This document shows, one piece after another, positions 1-9,002 of a DNA stretch of 64,000 bases. Every line of letters begins with the position of its first letter. The first letter of the stretch is position 1. The position numbers and the translations under genes were made by a program. Where the stretch lies: the NCBI RefSeq assembly GCF_000768335.1, contig NZ_AVPT01000006.1:1-64000 (forward strand). The letters are read 5' to 3'. The stretch comes from Lysobacter arseniciresistens ZS79. GTDB lineage: Bacteria; Pseudomonadota; Gammaproteobacteria; Xanthomonadales; Xanthomonadaceae. The notes beneath the pieces were generated by a model that was not told where the DNA came from, made no database searches, and saw only the letters and a program-made list of their open reading frames with translations.

Positions 1-1
1 G

Positions 2-358
2 CTGCCCGAGGCGCCGGCCGCGACGAAGCCGGAACCGGCGCCGAAGCCGGTCGCCAGGACTCCCGAGCCCAAGCCCGAACCCAAGCCTGCGGCGCCGTCC
101 GCGCCGGCGCCCGCGGCGGCCGGCGTCGGCTTCGCGGTCCAGCTCGGCGCGTTCAGCAGCGCCGCCGATGCCACCGCGCTGCGCGACCGCGCCCGCGCCG
201 CCGGCCTCAGCGCGTTCGTGCAGACCGTGCAGACCGACAAGGGACCGTTGACCCGCGTGCAGGTCGGCCCGGTCGCCGACCGCGCCGCGGCCGAGCAGCT
301 GAAGGCGCAGGTCGCGGCGAAGCTCGGCATCAGCGGCTTCGTCCACGCCCACCCGTGA
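2..358 (+). CDS. SPOR-domain protein, C-terminal part (5' truncated)
   Basis: The open frame enters from the left edge and ends at TGA 356-358, so only the last 118 residues are seen. They start with a Pro/Ala/Lys/Glu-rich linker (residues about 1-40, repeated KPEP-like units). A SPOR domain follows, beginning FAVQLGAF and containing the later TRVQVGPV strand. SPOR domains bind denuded septal peptidoglycan. The linker-SPOR architecture and the position directly before cvpA-purF match the DedD-like cell-division protein found at this place in xanthomonads. The N-terminal membrane anchor expected in that family lies outside the window. Nineteen bases separate it from cvpA, which suggests cotranscription. 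Confidence 0.85.
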   Translation: MPEAPAATKPEPAPKPVARTPEPKPEPKPAAPSAPAPAAAGVGFAVQLGAFSSAADATALRDRARAAGLSAFVQTVQTDKGPLTRVQVGPVADRAAAEQLKAQVAAKLGISGFVHAHP

Positions 359-377
359 GGCGCGGCGCGCCAGCACG

Positions 378-1094
378 ATGAGCGCGATCGACTGGGTCCT
401 GCTGGCGGTCGTCGTGGTGTCGGCGGTGTTCGGGCTGATGCGCGGATTCGTCGGCGTGCTGGCCTCGCTGGCCGCCTGGGTGCTGGCGGGCTGGGCGGCG
501 TTCCGCTTCGGCGCCGACGTCGCGCTGGCGATGGCGGCCGATGGCGAGCCGAGCGCGACCCAGTTGCTGGGCGGTTACGCGCTGGCCTTCGTCGTGGTGC
601 TGCTGGCGGTCGGCGTGGTCGGCTGGCTGGTGCGCAAGCTGGTGCAGTCGGTCGGTTTGACGGGCGTGGACCGGATGCTGGGGCTGGTGCTCGGCGTGGC
701 GCGCGGTGCGTTCGTCGCCTGCGCGCTGGTGCTGCTGCTCGGCCTCACCGCGGTGCCGCGCACGCCGGAGTGGCACGCCTCGCCGGTGGTGCCGGTGCTG
801 GTGCCGGGCGCGCAGTGGCTGCGCGCGTGGCTGCCGGACTGGGTCGCACAGCGGGTGGATTTCCGTGGCGAGTCCGACGCGCCGGCGCTGGTGTCGCCCG
901 CCGGTGCCGCCGCGCTGCCGCTTCCGCTGCCGGTCGAGCTGCCGGCCGGTCTCGACACCGCGGCCGCCGACACACTGGTCGAACGGATGCAGTCGATCCA
1001 GGGCCACGGCCCGCGCGACGCCACGTCGCCGGACGGCGCGCCGCACGACACGCTCCAACCTGTTTCGCAACACCCCTCCAAACCAGGATCCTGA
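378..1094 (+). CDS. cvpA: CvpA family membrane protein
   Basis: This 238-residue protein has four hydrophobic segments at about residues 4-20, 26-46, 65-88 and 104-126, then a soluble Pro/Ala/Asp-rich tail. The first segment starts IDWVLLAVVVVSA and is followed by GLMRGF, as in the CvpA/colicin V production family. E. coli CvpA is an inner-membrane protein encoded upstream of purF and needed for colicin V export and envelope homeostasis. The tail after residue 130 is longer than in the E. coli protein. The gene ends 3 bases before the purF ATG, so the two are almost certainly one transcript with coupled translation. Confidence 0.92.
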   Translation: MSAIDWVLLAVVVVSAVFGLMRGFVGVLASLAAWVLAGWAAFRFGADVALAMAADGEPSATQLLGGYALAFVVVLLAVGVVGWLVRKLVQSVGLTGVDRMLGLVLGVARGAFVACALVLLLGLTAVPRTPEWHASPVVPVLVPGAQWLRAWLPDWVAQRVDFRGESDAPALVSPAGAAALPLPLPVELPAGLDTAAADTLVERMQSIQGHGPRDATSPDGAPHDTLQPVSQHPSKPGS

Positions 1095-1097
1095 ACC

Positions 1098-2567
1098 ATG
1101 TGCGGCATCATCGGAATCGTCGGCCACAACGACGTCGCGGCCCAGCTCTACGACGGCCTGACGGTGCTCCAGCACCGCGGTCAGGACGCGGCCGGCATCG
1201 CCACCGCCAACGGCAGCCGGCTGCTGGTGCACAAGGGCAACGGGCTGGTCAGCGACGTCTTCGACGAGGACTCGATGCGGCTGCTGCGCGGCGGCATCGG
1301 CATCGGCCATTGCCGTTACCCGACCGCCGGCAGCGAGGGTGACGACGAGGCCCAGCCGTTCTACGTCAACTCGCCGTTCGGCATCGCGCTGGCGCACAAC
1401 GGCAACCTGATCAACACCGATGCGCTGCGCCGCGAGGTGTTCGAGCAGGACCGCCGCAACGTCAACACCGAGTCCGACTCCGAAGTGCTGCTCAACGTGT
1501 TCGCGCACGAGCTGGATGCGCAGAAGGCGCTGACGCCGGAGGCCGCGTTCAAGGCGGTCGAGCGCGTTCACCAGCGCTGCGTCGGCGGCTACGCGGTGGT
1601 GGCGACGGTGCTTGGCCTCGGACTGGTGGCGTTCCGCGATCCCAACGGCATCCGCCCGCTGGTGCTGGGCAAGCGCAGCACAGCAGCCGGTGACGAGTAC
1701 GCGGTGGCGTCGGAGTCGGTCGCGTTCGACCTGCTCGGTTTCGAGCGCGTGCGCGACGTCGCCCCGGGGGAGGGCATCGTCATCACCGCCAACGGCGAGC
1801 TGCACGCGCGCCCGTGCGCGCAGCCGGGCAAGCACACCCCGTGCATGTTCGAGTACGTCTATTTCGCGCGGCCGGATTCGATGATCGACGACATCTCGGT
1901 GCACAAGGCGCGGATGCGGATGGGCCAGACGCTGGGCGAGAAGATCCTGCGGCTGCGTCCGGACCACGACATCGACACGGTGATCCCGATCCCCGACTCC
2001 TCGCGCGACGCCGCGCTGGAGGTCGCCAACGTGCTGGGCGTGAAGTACCGCGAGGGCTTCATCAAGAACCGCTACGTCGGCCGCACCTTCATCATGCCGG
2101 GGCAGGGCGAGCGCGCGAAATCGGTCCGCCGCAAGCTCAACCCGATCCCGCTGGAGTTCCGCAACCGCGTCGTGCTGCTGGTCGATGATTCGATCGTGCG
2201 CGGCACCACCTCCAGGCAGATCGTGCAGATGGCGCGCGATGCCGGCGCGCGCAAGGTGTACCTCGCCTCGGCCGCGCCGCCGGTGCGCCACCCGAACATC
2301 TACGGCATCGACATGCCGACCCGCGAGGAGCTGATCGCCTGGAACCGCACCGACGAGGAAGTGCAGGCGCTGCTCGGCTGCGACTGGCTGGTCTACCAGG
2401 ATCTGGATGCGCTGGAGCAGGCGGTTTCGGGGCCGAAGCACCGGCTTGAGCATTTCGACTCGTCCTGCTTCAACGGCGAGTACGTCACCGGCACCGAGGC
2501 CGATTACTTCGAGCATCTCAAGCGGCTGCGCTCCGACGACGCCAAGACCACCCGCCGCGGCGGCTGA
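1098..2567 (+). CDS. purF: Amidophosphoribosyltransferase
   Basis: The product (489 aa) makes phosphoribosylamine from PRPP and glutamine, the first committed step of purine synthesis, in the cytoplasm. The start MCGIIGIVG puts the catalytic N-terminal nucleophile at Cys2, so no propeptide has to be removed. The Ntn glutaminase domain fills roughly residues 1-240. The phosphoribosyltransferase domain follows, and its PRPP loop VVLLVDDSIVRGTT lies near residues 357-370. Length fits the E. coli-type enzyme (about 505 aa). It directly follows cvpA, the classic arrangement. Purine repressor control cannot be judged because the operon promoter is outside the window. Confidence 0.97.
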   Translation: MCGIIGIVGHNDVAAQLYDGLTVLQHRGQDAAGIATANGSRLLVHKGNGLVSDVFDEDSMRLLRGGIGIGHCRYPTAGSEGDDEAQPFYVNSPFGIALAHNGNLINTDALRREVFEQDRRNVNTESDSEVLLNVFAHELDAQKALTPEAAFKAVERVHQRCVGGYAVVATVLGLGLVAFRDPNGIRPLVLGKRSTAAGDEYAVASESVAFDLLGFERVRDVAPGEGIVITANGELHARPCAQPGKHTPCMFEYVYFARPDSMIDDISVHKARMRMGQTLGEKILRLRPDHDIDTVIPIPDSSRDAALEVANVLGVKYREGFIKNRYVGRTFIMPGQGERAKSVRRKLNPIPLEFRNRVVLLVDDSIVRGTTSRQIVQMARDAGARKVYLASAAPPVRHPNIYGIDMPTREELIAWNRTDEEVQALLGCDWLVYQDLDALEQAVSGPKHRLEHFDSSCFNGEYVTGTEADYFEHLKRLRSDDAKTTRRGG

Positions 2568-2587
2568 CCGGCCCCCGTTCCCCTGAA

Positions 2588-3406
2588 ATGCCCACCTCGC
2601 TCTTCAGCGCCGCCCGCCACTGCCTCGATGCCTCCACACCGGAGGCGAAAGTGTCGGCGACCTTCGAGGCCGCGCAGGCATTCGCACGCGGGGAGCTGAC
2701 GGTGCCCGCGGACGCACCGCCGCCCGAGCCGATCCGCATGCCCGGCCGTCCCGAACGGCCGCGGCTGGTGCCTCCGCGCGAGCTGCCCCGTCGCGGCCTG
2801 GGCAGCGACGAAGGCCGCGCCGCCTTCATCCACGCCATCGCCCACATCGAGTTCAACGCGATCGACCTGGCCTGGGACGCGGTCTACCGCTTCCGCGGCC
2901 TGCCGGCGCAGTTCCACGCCGACTGGGTGTCGTGCGCCAACGACGAGGCGCGCCATTTCGAGATGCTGTGCGCGCGCCTGCGCGAACTCGGCCATGACTA
3001 TGGCGACTTCGATGCCCACAACGGCCTGTGGGAGATGGCGGAGAAGACCGCGCATGACGGGCTCGCACGCATGGCTCTGGTCCCGCGCGTGCTGGAGGCG
3101 CGCGGGCTCGACGTCACGCCCGGCATGATCGAGCGCCTGCGCGGCATGGGCGACGCCAACACCGTGGCGATCCTCGAGGTGATCCTGCAGGAGGAGGTCG
3201 CGCACGTTGCGGCGGGGTCGCGCTGGTTCCGCTGGTACTGCGAGCGCGCGGGGGTCGAGCCCGGCCCGGCCTTCCGCGAGCTGCTGGCCGAGTACGCCCG
3301 CCCGGTGCTGCATGGCCCGTTCAACCTGGACGCGCGCCGCGCCGCCGGTTTCGACGAGGACGAACTGGCCGGGCTGCTGGACAACGCGGCCGCCGGCCGG
3401 GCGTGA
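2588..3406 (+). CDS. DUF455 family ferritin-like protein
   Basis: This 272-residue protein belongs to the DUF455 group of ferritin-like four-helix proteins. The conserved core is seen at AFIHAIAHIEFNAIDLAWD (about residues 78-96) and CANDEARHFEML, with a second pair of helices containing EVILQEEVAHV. These Glu and EARH/EEVAH motifs are spaced like a carboxylate-bridged di-metal site, which suggests an oxidase or hydroxylase; no substrate is known to me for this family. The N-terminal 70 residues are Pro/Arg-rich. It starts 20 bases after purF on the same strand and may be the last gene of that operon. Confidence 0.85.
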   Translation: MPTSLFSAARHCLDASTPEAKVSATFEAAQAFARGELTVPADAPPPEPIRMPGRPERPRLVPPRELPRRGLGSDEGRAAFIHAIAHIEFNAIDLAWDAVYRFRGLPAQFHADWVSCANDEARHFEMLCARLRELGHDYGDFDAHNGLWEMAEKTAHDGLARMALVPRVLEARGLDVTPGMIERLRGMGDANTVAILEVILQEEVAHVAAGSRWFRWYCERAGVEPGPAFRELLAEYARPVLHGPFNLDARRAAGFDEDELAGLLDNAAAGRA

Positions 3407-3469
3407 CGCCCTCCAGACGCCGCGGACGCTACCTTGGGTCGGCGTTTGTTCCTTCCCGTGGAGAGTCCC

Positions 3470-3937
3470 ATGCGTCGAACGATCCTGCTTGGCGGCATCC
3501 TCGCCGCATTCGCGCTGATGGCCTGCGACCGGCCCGCAGACACCGTCCCAGCCGACACCGCACCGGCCGAGCCCGAGGCACCGGCAAGCGAGCCGGTCGG
3601 CACCGGCGTCGCCGCGACGGCGCCACTGCGGGCCTTCGGCAACGAGCCGTTCTGGAGCATGCGCGATGTCGGCGGCGGCATGCTCGAGTTCTCCACCCCG
3701 GAACTGCCGGACGGCACGCGCTACGCCGCGACCCGCAGCGCGGACGCGTCCGGCATCCACTACGCCGGCGCGAACGTGCAACTGGATATCGTGCCCGGGG
3801 ACTGCAGCGACGGCATGTCCGACAACATCCACCCCTACAGCGCGACGATGACCCTCGATGGCACCTCGTATTCCGGCTGTGCCGCGCCCGTATCGGCGAA
3901 CGGAGAGGCCGCGGAAGAGGTGTCGCCGACGCGCTGA
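3470..3937 (+). CDS. COG3650-type lipoprotein
   Basis: I start this 155-residue protein at ATG 3470, which has GGAGAG just upstream. An in-frame TTG at 3434 would add 12 residues before the signal peptide and is unlikely. The N-terminus MRRTILLGGILAAFALMAC is a lipoprotein signal with Cys19 as the lipidation site. An Ala/Pro/Asp/Glu linker follows, then a domain with GNEPFW, a CSDGMSD motif and a final SGCAAP. These match the COG3650 domain of envelope lipoproteins of unknown function. The paired cysteines in that domain could form a disulfide. It is convergent with lpxH, 28 bases away. Confidence 0.75.
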   Translation: MRRTILLGGILAAFALMACDRPADTVPADTAPAEPEAPASEPVGTGVAATAPLRAFGNEPFWSMRDVGGGMLEFSTPELPDGTRYAATRSADASGIHYAGANVQLDIVPGDCSDGMSDNIHPYSATMTLDGTSYSGCAAPVSANGEAAEEVSPTR

Positions 3938-3965
3938 GGTGGCACCGGCCGGGGGGGCCTCCCGC

Positions 3966-4703
3966 TCAGTCGTCCAGGGCGAAGGCCTGCAGCTGTAGAC
4001 CAGTGTCGTCCGCGCGCAGGAAGCGTCCCGCGCCGCCGTACCAGTCGCCCAGCACGATGCGCTGGCGACCGTCGCCGTGGTCGTGCACGGCGGGCCGGTG
4101 GGTGTGGCCGTGGATGATGCGGCGGATGCCTGACTGCTGGAACACCGCCTCCACCGCCGCCGGCGTGACATCGGTGATCGTCTCGGCGGTGCCGGCCTGC
4201 TGCAACTCGCCGTAGCGCGCCTTGCTGGCCTGCCGCGCCTGCTGCGCGAACGCCAGCCGCGCCGCCAGCGGCTGCGCCAGGAACTGCGCGCGCCACTGTG
4301 GCGAACGCGTCATCGCGCGGAACTGCTGGTAGCCGACGTCGTCCACGCAATACAGGTCGCCGTGGCCGATCAGTGCCGGCTCGCCGTCGAGCATGATCAC
4401 GGACGGGTCGGGCAGCAGCCGCATCCCGCAGCGGGCGGCGTAGTCGTGGCCCAGCAGGAAGTCTCGGTTGCCGTGGATGAAGGCGATCGCGGTGCCGGCC
4501 GCGGCCAGCGATGCCAGTGCCGGCGCGACCTGCATCCCCGTCTCCGAGGGGTCGTCATCGCCCACCCAGGCTTCGAACAGGTCGCCGAGGATGTACAGCG
4601 CTTCCGCGCCCGCTGCCTCGTCCTGGAGGAAACGGAGGAACGCATCGGTGGCGCCGGGGCGCGCATCCTCCAGATGCAGGTCGGCGATGAACAGCGTGGT
4701 CAT
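3966..4703 (-). CDS. lpxH: UDP-2,3-diacylglucosamine diphosphatase
   Basis: The 245-residue product cleaves UDP-2,3-diacylglucosamine to lipid X and UMP, the fourth step of lipid A synthesis, at the inner membrane. It is a calcineurin-like phosphoesterase with the usual metal motifs in order: ADLHLED near the N-terminus, GDLFEAWVGDDD, GNRDFLLG and GHTHRP. Length is close to E. coli LpxH (240 aa). I chose the ATG at 4703-4701 because the catalytic DLH motif begins six residues later; the longer open frame to 4844 reads through the gltX promoter region. It is divergent from gltX. Confidence 0.95.
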   Translation of the reverse strand: MTTLFIADLHLEDARPGATDAFLRFLQDEAAGAEALYILGDLFEAWVGDDDPSETGMQVAPALASLAAAGTAIAFIHGNRDFLLGHDYAARCGMRLLPDPSVIMLDGEPALIGHGDLYCVDDVGYQQFRAMTRSPQWRAQFLAQPLAARLAFAQQARQASKARYGELQQAGTAETITDVTPAAVEAVFQQSGIRRIIHGHTHRPAVHDHGDGRQRIVLGDWYGGAGRFLRADDTGLQLQAFALDD

Positions 4704-4809
4704 GCGTGGTGGAGTCTGGCTCGGGTGGCCATCGGCGCGGATGCGCGTGGCGGGTCCGGTGAAGAGTAGCAGGCTAAAATGACCGGCCCTGCCCGATGCC
4801 CCGCCGCAC
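4704..4809 (+). promoter_or_regulatory. lpxH-gltX divergent intergenic region with candidate -10
   Basis: The 106 bases between the divergent starts must hold both promoters. TAAAAT at 4775-4780 is a good -10-like hexamer for gltX, about 30 bases before its ATG. No convincing -35 hexamer is visible at the standard distance. Support comes from position and one hexamer only. Confidence 0.35.
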
Positions 4810-6216
4810 ATGACAGCCCGCACCCGTTTCGCCCCCAGTCCCACCGGTTACCTGCACATCGGCGGCGCGCGCACCGCGCTGTACTGCTGGCTGGAGGCGC
4901 GCCGGCGCGGCGGCCAGTTCATCCTGCGCATCGAGGACACCGACCGCGAGCGCAGCACCCAGGCCGCGATCGACGCGATCCTGCAGGCGATGGACTGGCT
5001 CGGCCTCGACTACGACGAAGGCCCCATCTACCAGGCCCACCGGCTCGACCGTTACCGGGAGGTCGCCGAGCAGCTGGTCGCCTCCGGCCACGCCTACTAC
5101 GCCTACGAGACCAAGGAAGAGCTGGAGGCCATGCGCGAGGCCGCGATGGCCGCCGGCGACAAGCCGCGCTACAGCGGCGCCGCGCGCGACGAGAACCTGC
5201 CGTACCGCGACGACCCGAACCGCGTCATCCGTTTCCGCAACCCGCTCGACGGCACGGTCGCGTGGGACGACAAGGTCAAGGGCCGCATCGAGATCGCCAA
5301 CAGCGAGCTCGACGACCTGGTGATCTTCCGCTCCGACGGCTACGCCACCTACAACTTCGCGGTGGTGGTCGACGACATCGACATGGGCATCACCGACGTC
5401 GTCCGCGGCGACGACCACGTCAACAACACCCCGCGCCAGATCAACATCTACCAGGCGCTCGGCGCGCCGGTGCCGCACTTCGCCCACCTGCCGATGATCC
5501 TCGATCCGGAAGGTGCGAAATTGTCCAAGCGCACCGGCGCGGCCGACGTCATGCAGTACCGCGACGCCGGCTACCTGCCGCACGCGCTGCTGAACTACCT
5601 GGTGCGGCTGGGCTGGTCGCATGGCGACCAGGAGATCTTCTCGATCGAGGAGATGAAGTCGCTGTTCGACCTGAAGGACGTCAACGCCAAGGCCTCGCGG
5701 CTGGACCCGGCCAAGCTCGGCTGGCTCAACCAGCAGTACCTCAAGACCGACGATGCGGCGGCGGTCGGCCGGCACCTTGAATGGCACCTGCGCGACGCCG
5801 GCTACGACCTCGCCGCTGGCCCCGCGCCGGCCGACATCGTGCTGGCCCTGCGCGACCGCGTGCAGACGCTGAAGGAGATGGCCGAGCGCGCCGCGGTCTG
5901 GTTCGGCCCGCTGGTCGAATACGACGAGGCCGCGGTCGCCAAGCACCTCAAGCCGGCCGCGCGTGCGCCGCTGGCCGATGCCCGCGAGCGCCTGGCCGCG
6001 CTGCCGGACTGGACCGCCGAGGCGATCAATACCGCGCTGCACGACACCGCCGCGGCACTGGAGCTGGGCATGGGCAAGGTCGCCCAGCCGATGCGGGTGG
6101 CGATCACCGGCACCCAGGTCAGCCCCGACATCTCGCACACCGTCTACCTGGCCGGCCGCGACGAGGCGCTGAAGCGGATCGACGCCGCGCTTGCAAAAGT
6201 GTCCGCGGAGTCATAG
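4810..6216 (+). CDS. gltX: Glutamate--tRNA ligase
   Basis: A 468-residue class I aminoacyl-tRNA synthetase that charges tRNA-Glu in the cytoplasm. The start [18 protein letters not shown] carries the HIGH-type motif (HIGG, residues about 16-19). The KMSKS-type motif KLSKRTG lies near residues 237-243. The rest of the Rossmann fold ([10 protein letters not shown]) and a C-terminal anticodon-binding domain are present, and length is typical of discriminating bacterial GltX. The zur gene starts nine bases after its stop on the same strand. Confidence 0.97.
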   Translation: MTARTRFAPSPTGYLHIGGARTALYCWLEARRRGGQFILRIEDTDRERSTQAAIDAILQAMDWLGLDYDEGPIYQAHRLDRYREVAEQLVASGHAYYAYETKEELEAMREAAMAAGDKPRYSGAARDENLPYRDDPNRVIRFRNPLDGTVAWDDKVKGRIEIANSELDDLVIFRSDGYATYNFAVVVDDIDMGITDVVRGDDHVNNTPRQINIYQALGAPVPHFAHLPMILDPEGAKLSKRTGAADVMQYRDAGYLPHALLNYLVRLGWSHGDQEIFSIEEMKSLFDLKDVNAKASRLDPAKLGWLNQQYLKTDDAAAVGRHLEWHLRDAGYDLAAGPAPADIVLALRDRVQTLKEMAERAAVWFGPLVEYDEAAVAKHLKPAARAPLADARERLAALPDWTAEAINTALHDTAAALELGMGKVAQPMRVAITGTQVSPDISHTVYLAGRDEALKRIDAALAKVSAES

Positions 6217-6225
6217 ATCAGACCC

Positions 6226-6711
6226 ATGGCGAGCACGCACACCTGCACCGACCCGCAGCACCACGTCGACGACGGCGATGCCTTCGTCCGCGAGGTCGAG
6301 CGGGTGTGCAAGTCGCGCGGGCTGCGGCTGACCCCGATCCGCGCCCACGCGCTGCGGCTGATCGCCGCGGCGGAGCGCCCGGTCAAGGCCTACGAACTGC
6401 TCGACCTGATGAAGGCGACCCACGACGCGGCGGCGCCGCCGACGGTGTACCGCGCGCTGGAGTTCCTGCTCGAGCACGGCTTCATCCACAAGCTCTCGTC
6501 GATCAACGCCTTCGTCGGCTGCCACCATCCCGGTGGCGAGCAGCACGCGGTGCCGTTCCTGATCTGCGACCGCTGCAACTCGGCGACCGAGCTGGAGGAC
6601 GAGCAGATCGTCGACGCGCTCGACCGCCGCGCCCGCGCGCTGGGCTTCCTGCCGCAGGCGCAGACGCTGGAGGTCCACGGCCTCTGCGCGGAGTGCGCAA
6701 AGGCCGGTTAG
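6226..6711 (+). CDS. zur: Fur-family zinc uptake regulator Zur
   Basis: This 161-residue Fur-family repressor has the winged-helix DNA-binding half (residues about 18-90, including RLTPIRAHAL and PPTVYRALEFL) and a C-terminal dimerisation half. Two CxxC pairs, Cys114/Cys117 (ICDRC) and Cys154/Cys157 (LCAEC), form the structural zinc site of the Zur type. When zinc-loaded, Zur represses zinc uptake genes. I prefer Zur over Fur because the next gene is a His-rich TonB receptor with a Zur-box-like operator in its promoter. It starts 9 bases after gltX and is convergent with the receptor gene (3-base gap). Confidence 0.88.
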   Translation: MASTHTCTDPQHHVDDGDAFVREVERVCKSRGLRLTPIRAHALRLIAAAERPVKAYELLDLMKATHDAAAPPTVYRALEFLLEHGFIHKLSSINAFVGCHHPGGEQHAVPFLICDRCNSATELEDEQIVDALDRRARALGFLPQAQTLEVHGLCAECAKAG

Positions 6712-6714
6712 GCG

Positions 6715-8925
6715 TCAGAAGAACGCGCGCACGCCGAACTCGATGCCGCGGCCCGGCAGCGGCGCCAGGTCCTTCAGGAACGAGGTGTGCGGCCGTGCTT
6801 CCTCGTCGAGCAGGTTGCTGCCGTCGACGAACACCTCCCACGCGTTGCCGCTGCGGGTGTCGGCATGCCACGCCAGGTGGGCGTCGACCAGCGTGTAGCC
6901 CGGTGTCGCGGTTTCGTGCTCGGCGACGTCGTCCTGCTCCATGTAGCGGACCGCGCCGAGCGACGCGCGCCACGAGCCGGTTTCCCAGCGCAGTTCGGCG
7001 CCGGCGCGGGCCGGTGCGATCCGCGGCAGGTGGCCGTCGTTGGCGAGGCTGGCGGTGTGGTGGTGGTCGTGGTCGCCATGCGGCACCGCGATCGCCACGT
7101 CGCGGCGGCCGCTGCCGTCAAGCTCCGCATGGACCACGTCGCCGAACACCCGCATCGTCCACGCGCCACTGGCATTGTCGACGAAGGTCCAGTCCAGTTC
7201 CGCCTCGGCGCCGTTGAAGCGGGCGTCGTGCTGGGTCCACGCGCGTACCGGCAACCCGTCCTCCACGATGCCGGTATCGGCGAGATAGACGAAATCGTCG
7301 AACCGCACCTGGAACACCGACGCGCCGATGCGCAACGGCCCGTTGTGCCAGTGGACGCCAACCTCGGCGCGGTTGGCGGTCTCCACGTCCATGTCGGGAT
7401 CGCCCAGCTCGATGCTGCCGGTGGCGACGTGCATGCCGCTGGAGTACAGCTCCTCGGCGGTCGGCGCGCGCTGGGCGCGGTCGAGGCCGAACGACAGGTG
7501 CACGTCCTCGCCGATGTCCCAGCGCAGCGCGGCCGACAGGCTGGTGGTGTCGAAGTCGCGGTCGGGGCCGATCGCCGTGGCGTCGTCGATGTCGATCCGG
7601 CTGCGGTCGTGGCGGGCGCCCAGTTCCAGCCGGGTCGGGCCGATCGCGCGTTCGCCGATCCAGAACAGGCCGGCGTCGCGCGAGTCCGAGCCGGGCACGA
7701 AGGCTTCGTCGCCGATCGCGAGGAACTCGCGCTGCGACCACTGCACGCCGAGCGCTCCGTCCCAGCCGGCCAGCGGCTGGTGGACCAGCTCGACGCGCGC
7801 CTCGGTGGCGGTGTTGTCGAACACGGTGCCGACCGCATCGCCCTCGAACTCGGTGTGGGTGTACTCGGTGCGCGCCAGCTTCACCCGCAGCGATTCGAAC
7901 GCGCCGAGGTCGTCGAGGCCACCGCGCATCTCGCTGCGGCGCTGGTCCATCACGATCCGCGCGCCACCCTCGGCGTGGGGCTCTTCGGCGTGCTCGTCCT
8001 CGTGCCCGTCCTCCTCGTGGGCGTCGTGCGCCTCGTGGGCGTGGCCCGGCACGCCGTAGCGGCTGTTGAACAGGCTGTAGCCGGCGCCGAGGAAGCCGCG
8101 GTCGCCGATCCACGACACGCCCAGCGCGGCCGAATCGGTGCGGATCGCGCTGCCGGGCAGGATGCCGGCGATTCCGGGCTCCTCGTGGTCGGCCTCGTCC
8201 TCGTGCTCCGCGTGCGCGGCCTCGCTCTCGGCGAATCCGGGAATCTCGTAGTCGCCGGTCTCGCGGTGCAGCGCGTCGAAGTGGAACACCACGTTGCCCG
8301 ACGCCGAGGTGCCGTCCAGCCGGACCATGCCGGTGCGCTGGTCGTTGACGGTGCCGGCGCGCAGCTCGGCGCGGCCTTCCAGCGGCGCCAACGTCGTGGT
8401 TTCCGGGATCCGCCCGTCGATCACGTTGACCGCGCCGCCGATCGCGCCACTGCCGTACAGCAGCGTCGCCGGGCCCTTCAGCACCTCCACCTGGTCGGCC
8501 AGGAACGGCTCGATGCTGACCGCGTGGTCGGCGCTGATGGTCGACACGTCGCCCGAACCCAGTCCGTCGCTGAGCACCTGCACGCGCGCGCCGTCGAAGC
8601 CGCGGATGATCGGCCGGCCGACGCCGGGGCCGAAGTAGGACGACTGCACGCCCGGCAGCTTGTCGACGGTCTCGCCGAGCGAGTTGGACTTGGCCGCGTC
8701 CAGCGCCTCGCCGGTCAGCACCTCGACCGGGCGCACGAGGTTGTCGGCGGTGCCCGCCAGCGGCGTGGCGCGGACCTCCACCCGGGCCAGGTCGGTCGGG
8801 TCGTGGTCGTGGCCGGCACCGGTGGGGTCCTGGGCTTCGTGCGCGGAGGCGGTTGCGACCGGCAGCGACAGCGCGATGGCAAGCGAGATGGCGAGGGGGA
8901 GGCGGCGCAGGGGAATGGAAGGCAT
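6715..8925 (-). CDS. TonB-dependent outer-membrane receptor, probable zinc receptor (ZnuD-like)
   Basis: A 736-residue TonB-dependent receptor with a signal peptide (SLPVATASA before HEAQD). A plug domain follows (RVEVRATPLAG, LGETVDKLPGVQSSYFGPG, RPIIRGFDGARVQVL), then a beta-barrel ending in FGVRAFF with a terminal Phe. Extracellular-loop regions are very rich in His, Asp and Glu, with clusters near residues 240-256 and 300-330 and another HDHHH cluster later; the mature N-terminus also has HDHD. Such loops are typical of ZnuD-type zinc receptors. Zur lies next to it and its promoter holds a Zur-box-like site. Copper or nickel import is a less likely alternative. Confidence 0.88.
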   Translation of the reverse strand: MPSIPLRRLPLAISLAIALSLPVATASAHEAQDPTGAGHDHDPTDLARVEVRATPLAGTADNLVRPVEVLTGEALDAAKSNSLGETVDKLPGVQSSYFGPGVGRPIIRGFDGARVQVLSDGLGSGDVSTISADHAVSIEPFLADQVEVLKGPATLLYGSGAIGGAVNVIDGRIPETTTLAPLEGRAELRAGTVNDQRTGMVRLDGTSASGNVVFHFDALHRETGDYEIPGFAESEAAHAEHEDEADHEEPGIAGILPGSAIRTDSAALGVSWIGDRGFLGAGYSLFNSRYGVPGHAHEAHDAHEEDGHEDEHAEEPHAEGGARIVMDQRRSEMRGGLDDLGAFESLRVKLARTEYTHTEFEGDAVGTVFDNTATEARVELVHQPLAGWDGALGVQWSQREFLAIGDEAFVPGSDSRDAGLFWIGERAIGPTRLELGARHDRSRIDIDDATAIGPDRDFDTTSLSAALRWDIGEDVHLSFGLDRAQRAPTAEELYSSGMHVATGSIELGDPDMDVETANRAEVGVHWHNGPLRIGASVFQVRFDDFVYLADTGIVEDGLPVRAWTQHDARFNGAEAELDWTFVDNASGAWTMRVFGDVVHAELDGSGRRDVAIAVPHGDHDHHHTASLANDGHLPRIAPARAGAELRWETGSWRASLGAVRYMEQDDVAEHETATPGYTLVDAHLAWHADTRSGNAWEVFVDGSNLLDEEARPHTSFLKDLAPLPGRGIEFGVRAFF

Positions 8926-8949
8926 GTCGTGGACTGTTGCGGGGATATC

Positions 8950-8972
8950 GAAATGTTATATTATTCCGAAAC
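8950..8972. promoter_or_regulatory. Candidate Zur operator between receptor and MerC-like gene
   Basis: The 23 bases at 8950-8972 begin GAAATGTTATATTAT, which matches the left arm and centre of the enterobacterial Zur box (GAAATGTTATA-N-TATAACATTTC) exactly over 11 bases plus the central TAT. The right arm is poor. An overlapping perfect small palindrome, ATTCCGAAACGGAAT, lies at 8963-8977. The site is AT-rich in a 70% GC region and sits in the 77-base gap between the divergent receptor (start 8925) and MerC-like gene (start 9003), so zinc-bound Zur could block both promoters. Confidence 0.72.
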
Positions 8973-9002
8973 GGAATCCACCCCTCCCGGAAGTCACGGA
9001 TC

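Noticed and set aside
330-2516. A 728-codon open frame on the minus strand opposite cvpA-purF
   Set aside because: It is a high-GC antisense shadow of two well-supported genes; the translation is Arg/Ala/His-rich with no domain.
3434-3469. TTG start giving a longer COG3650 lipoprotein
   Set aside because: It would put 12 polar residues before the signal peptide; ATG 3470 has a better ribosome site.
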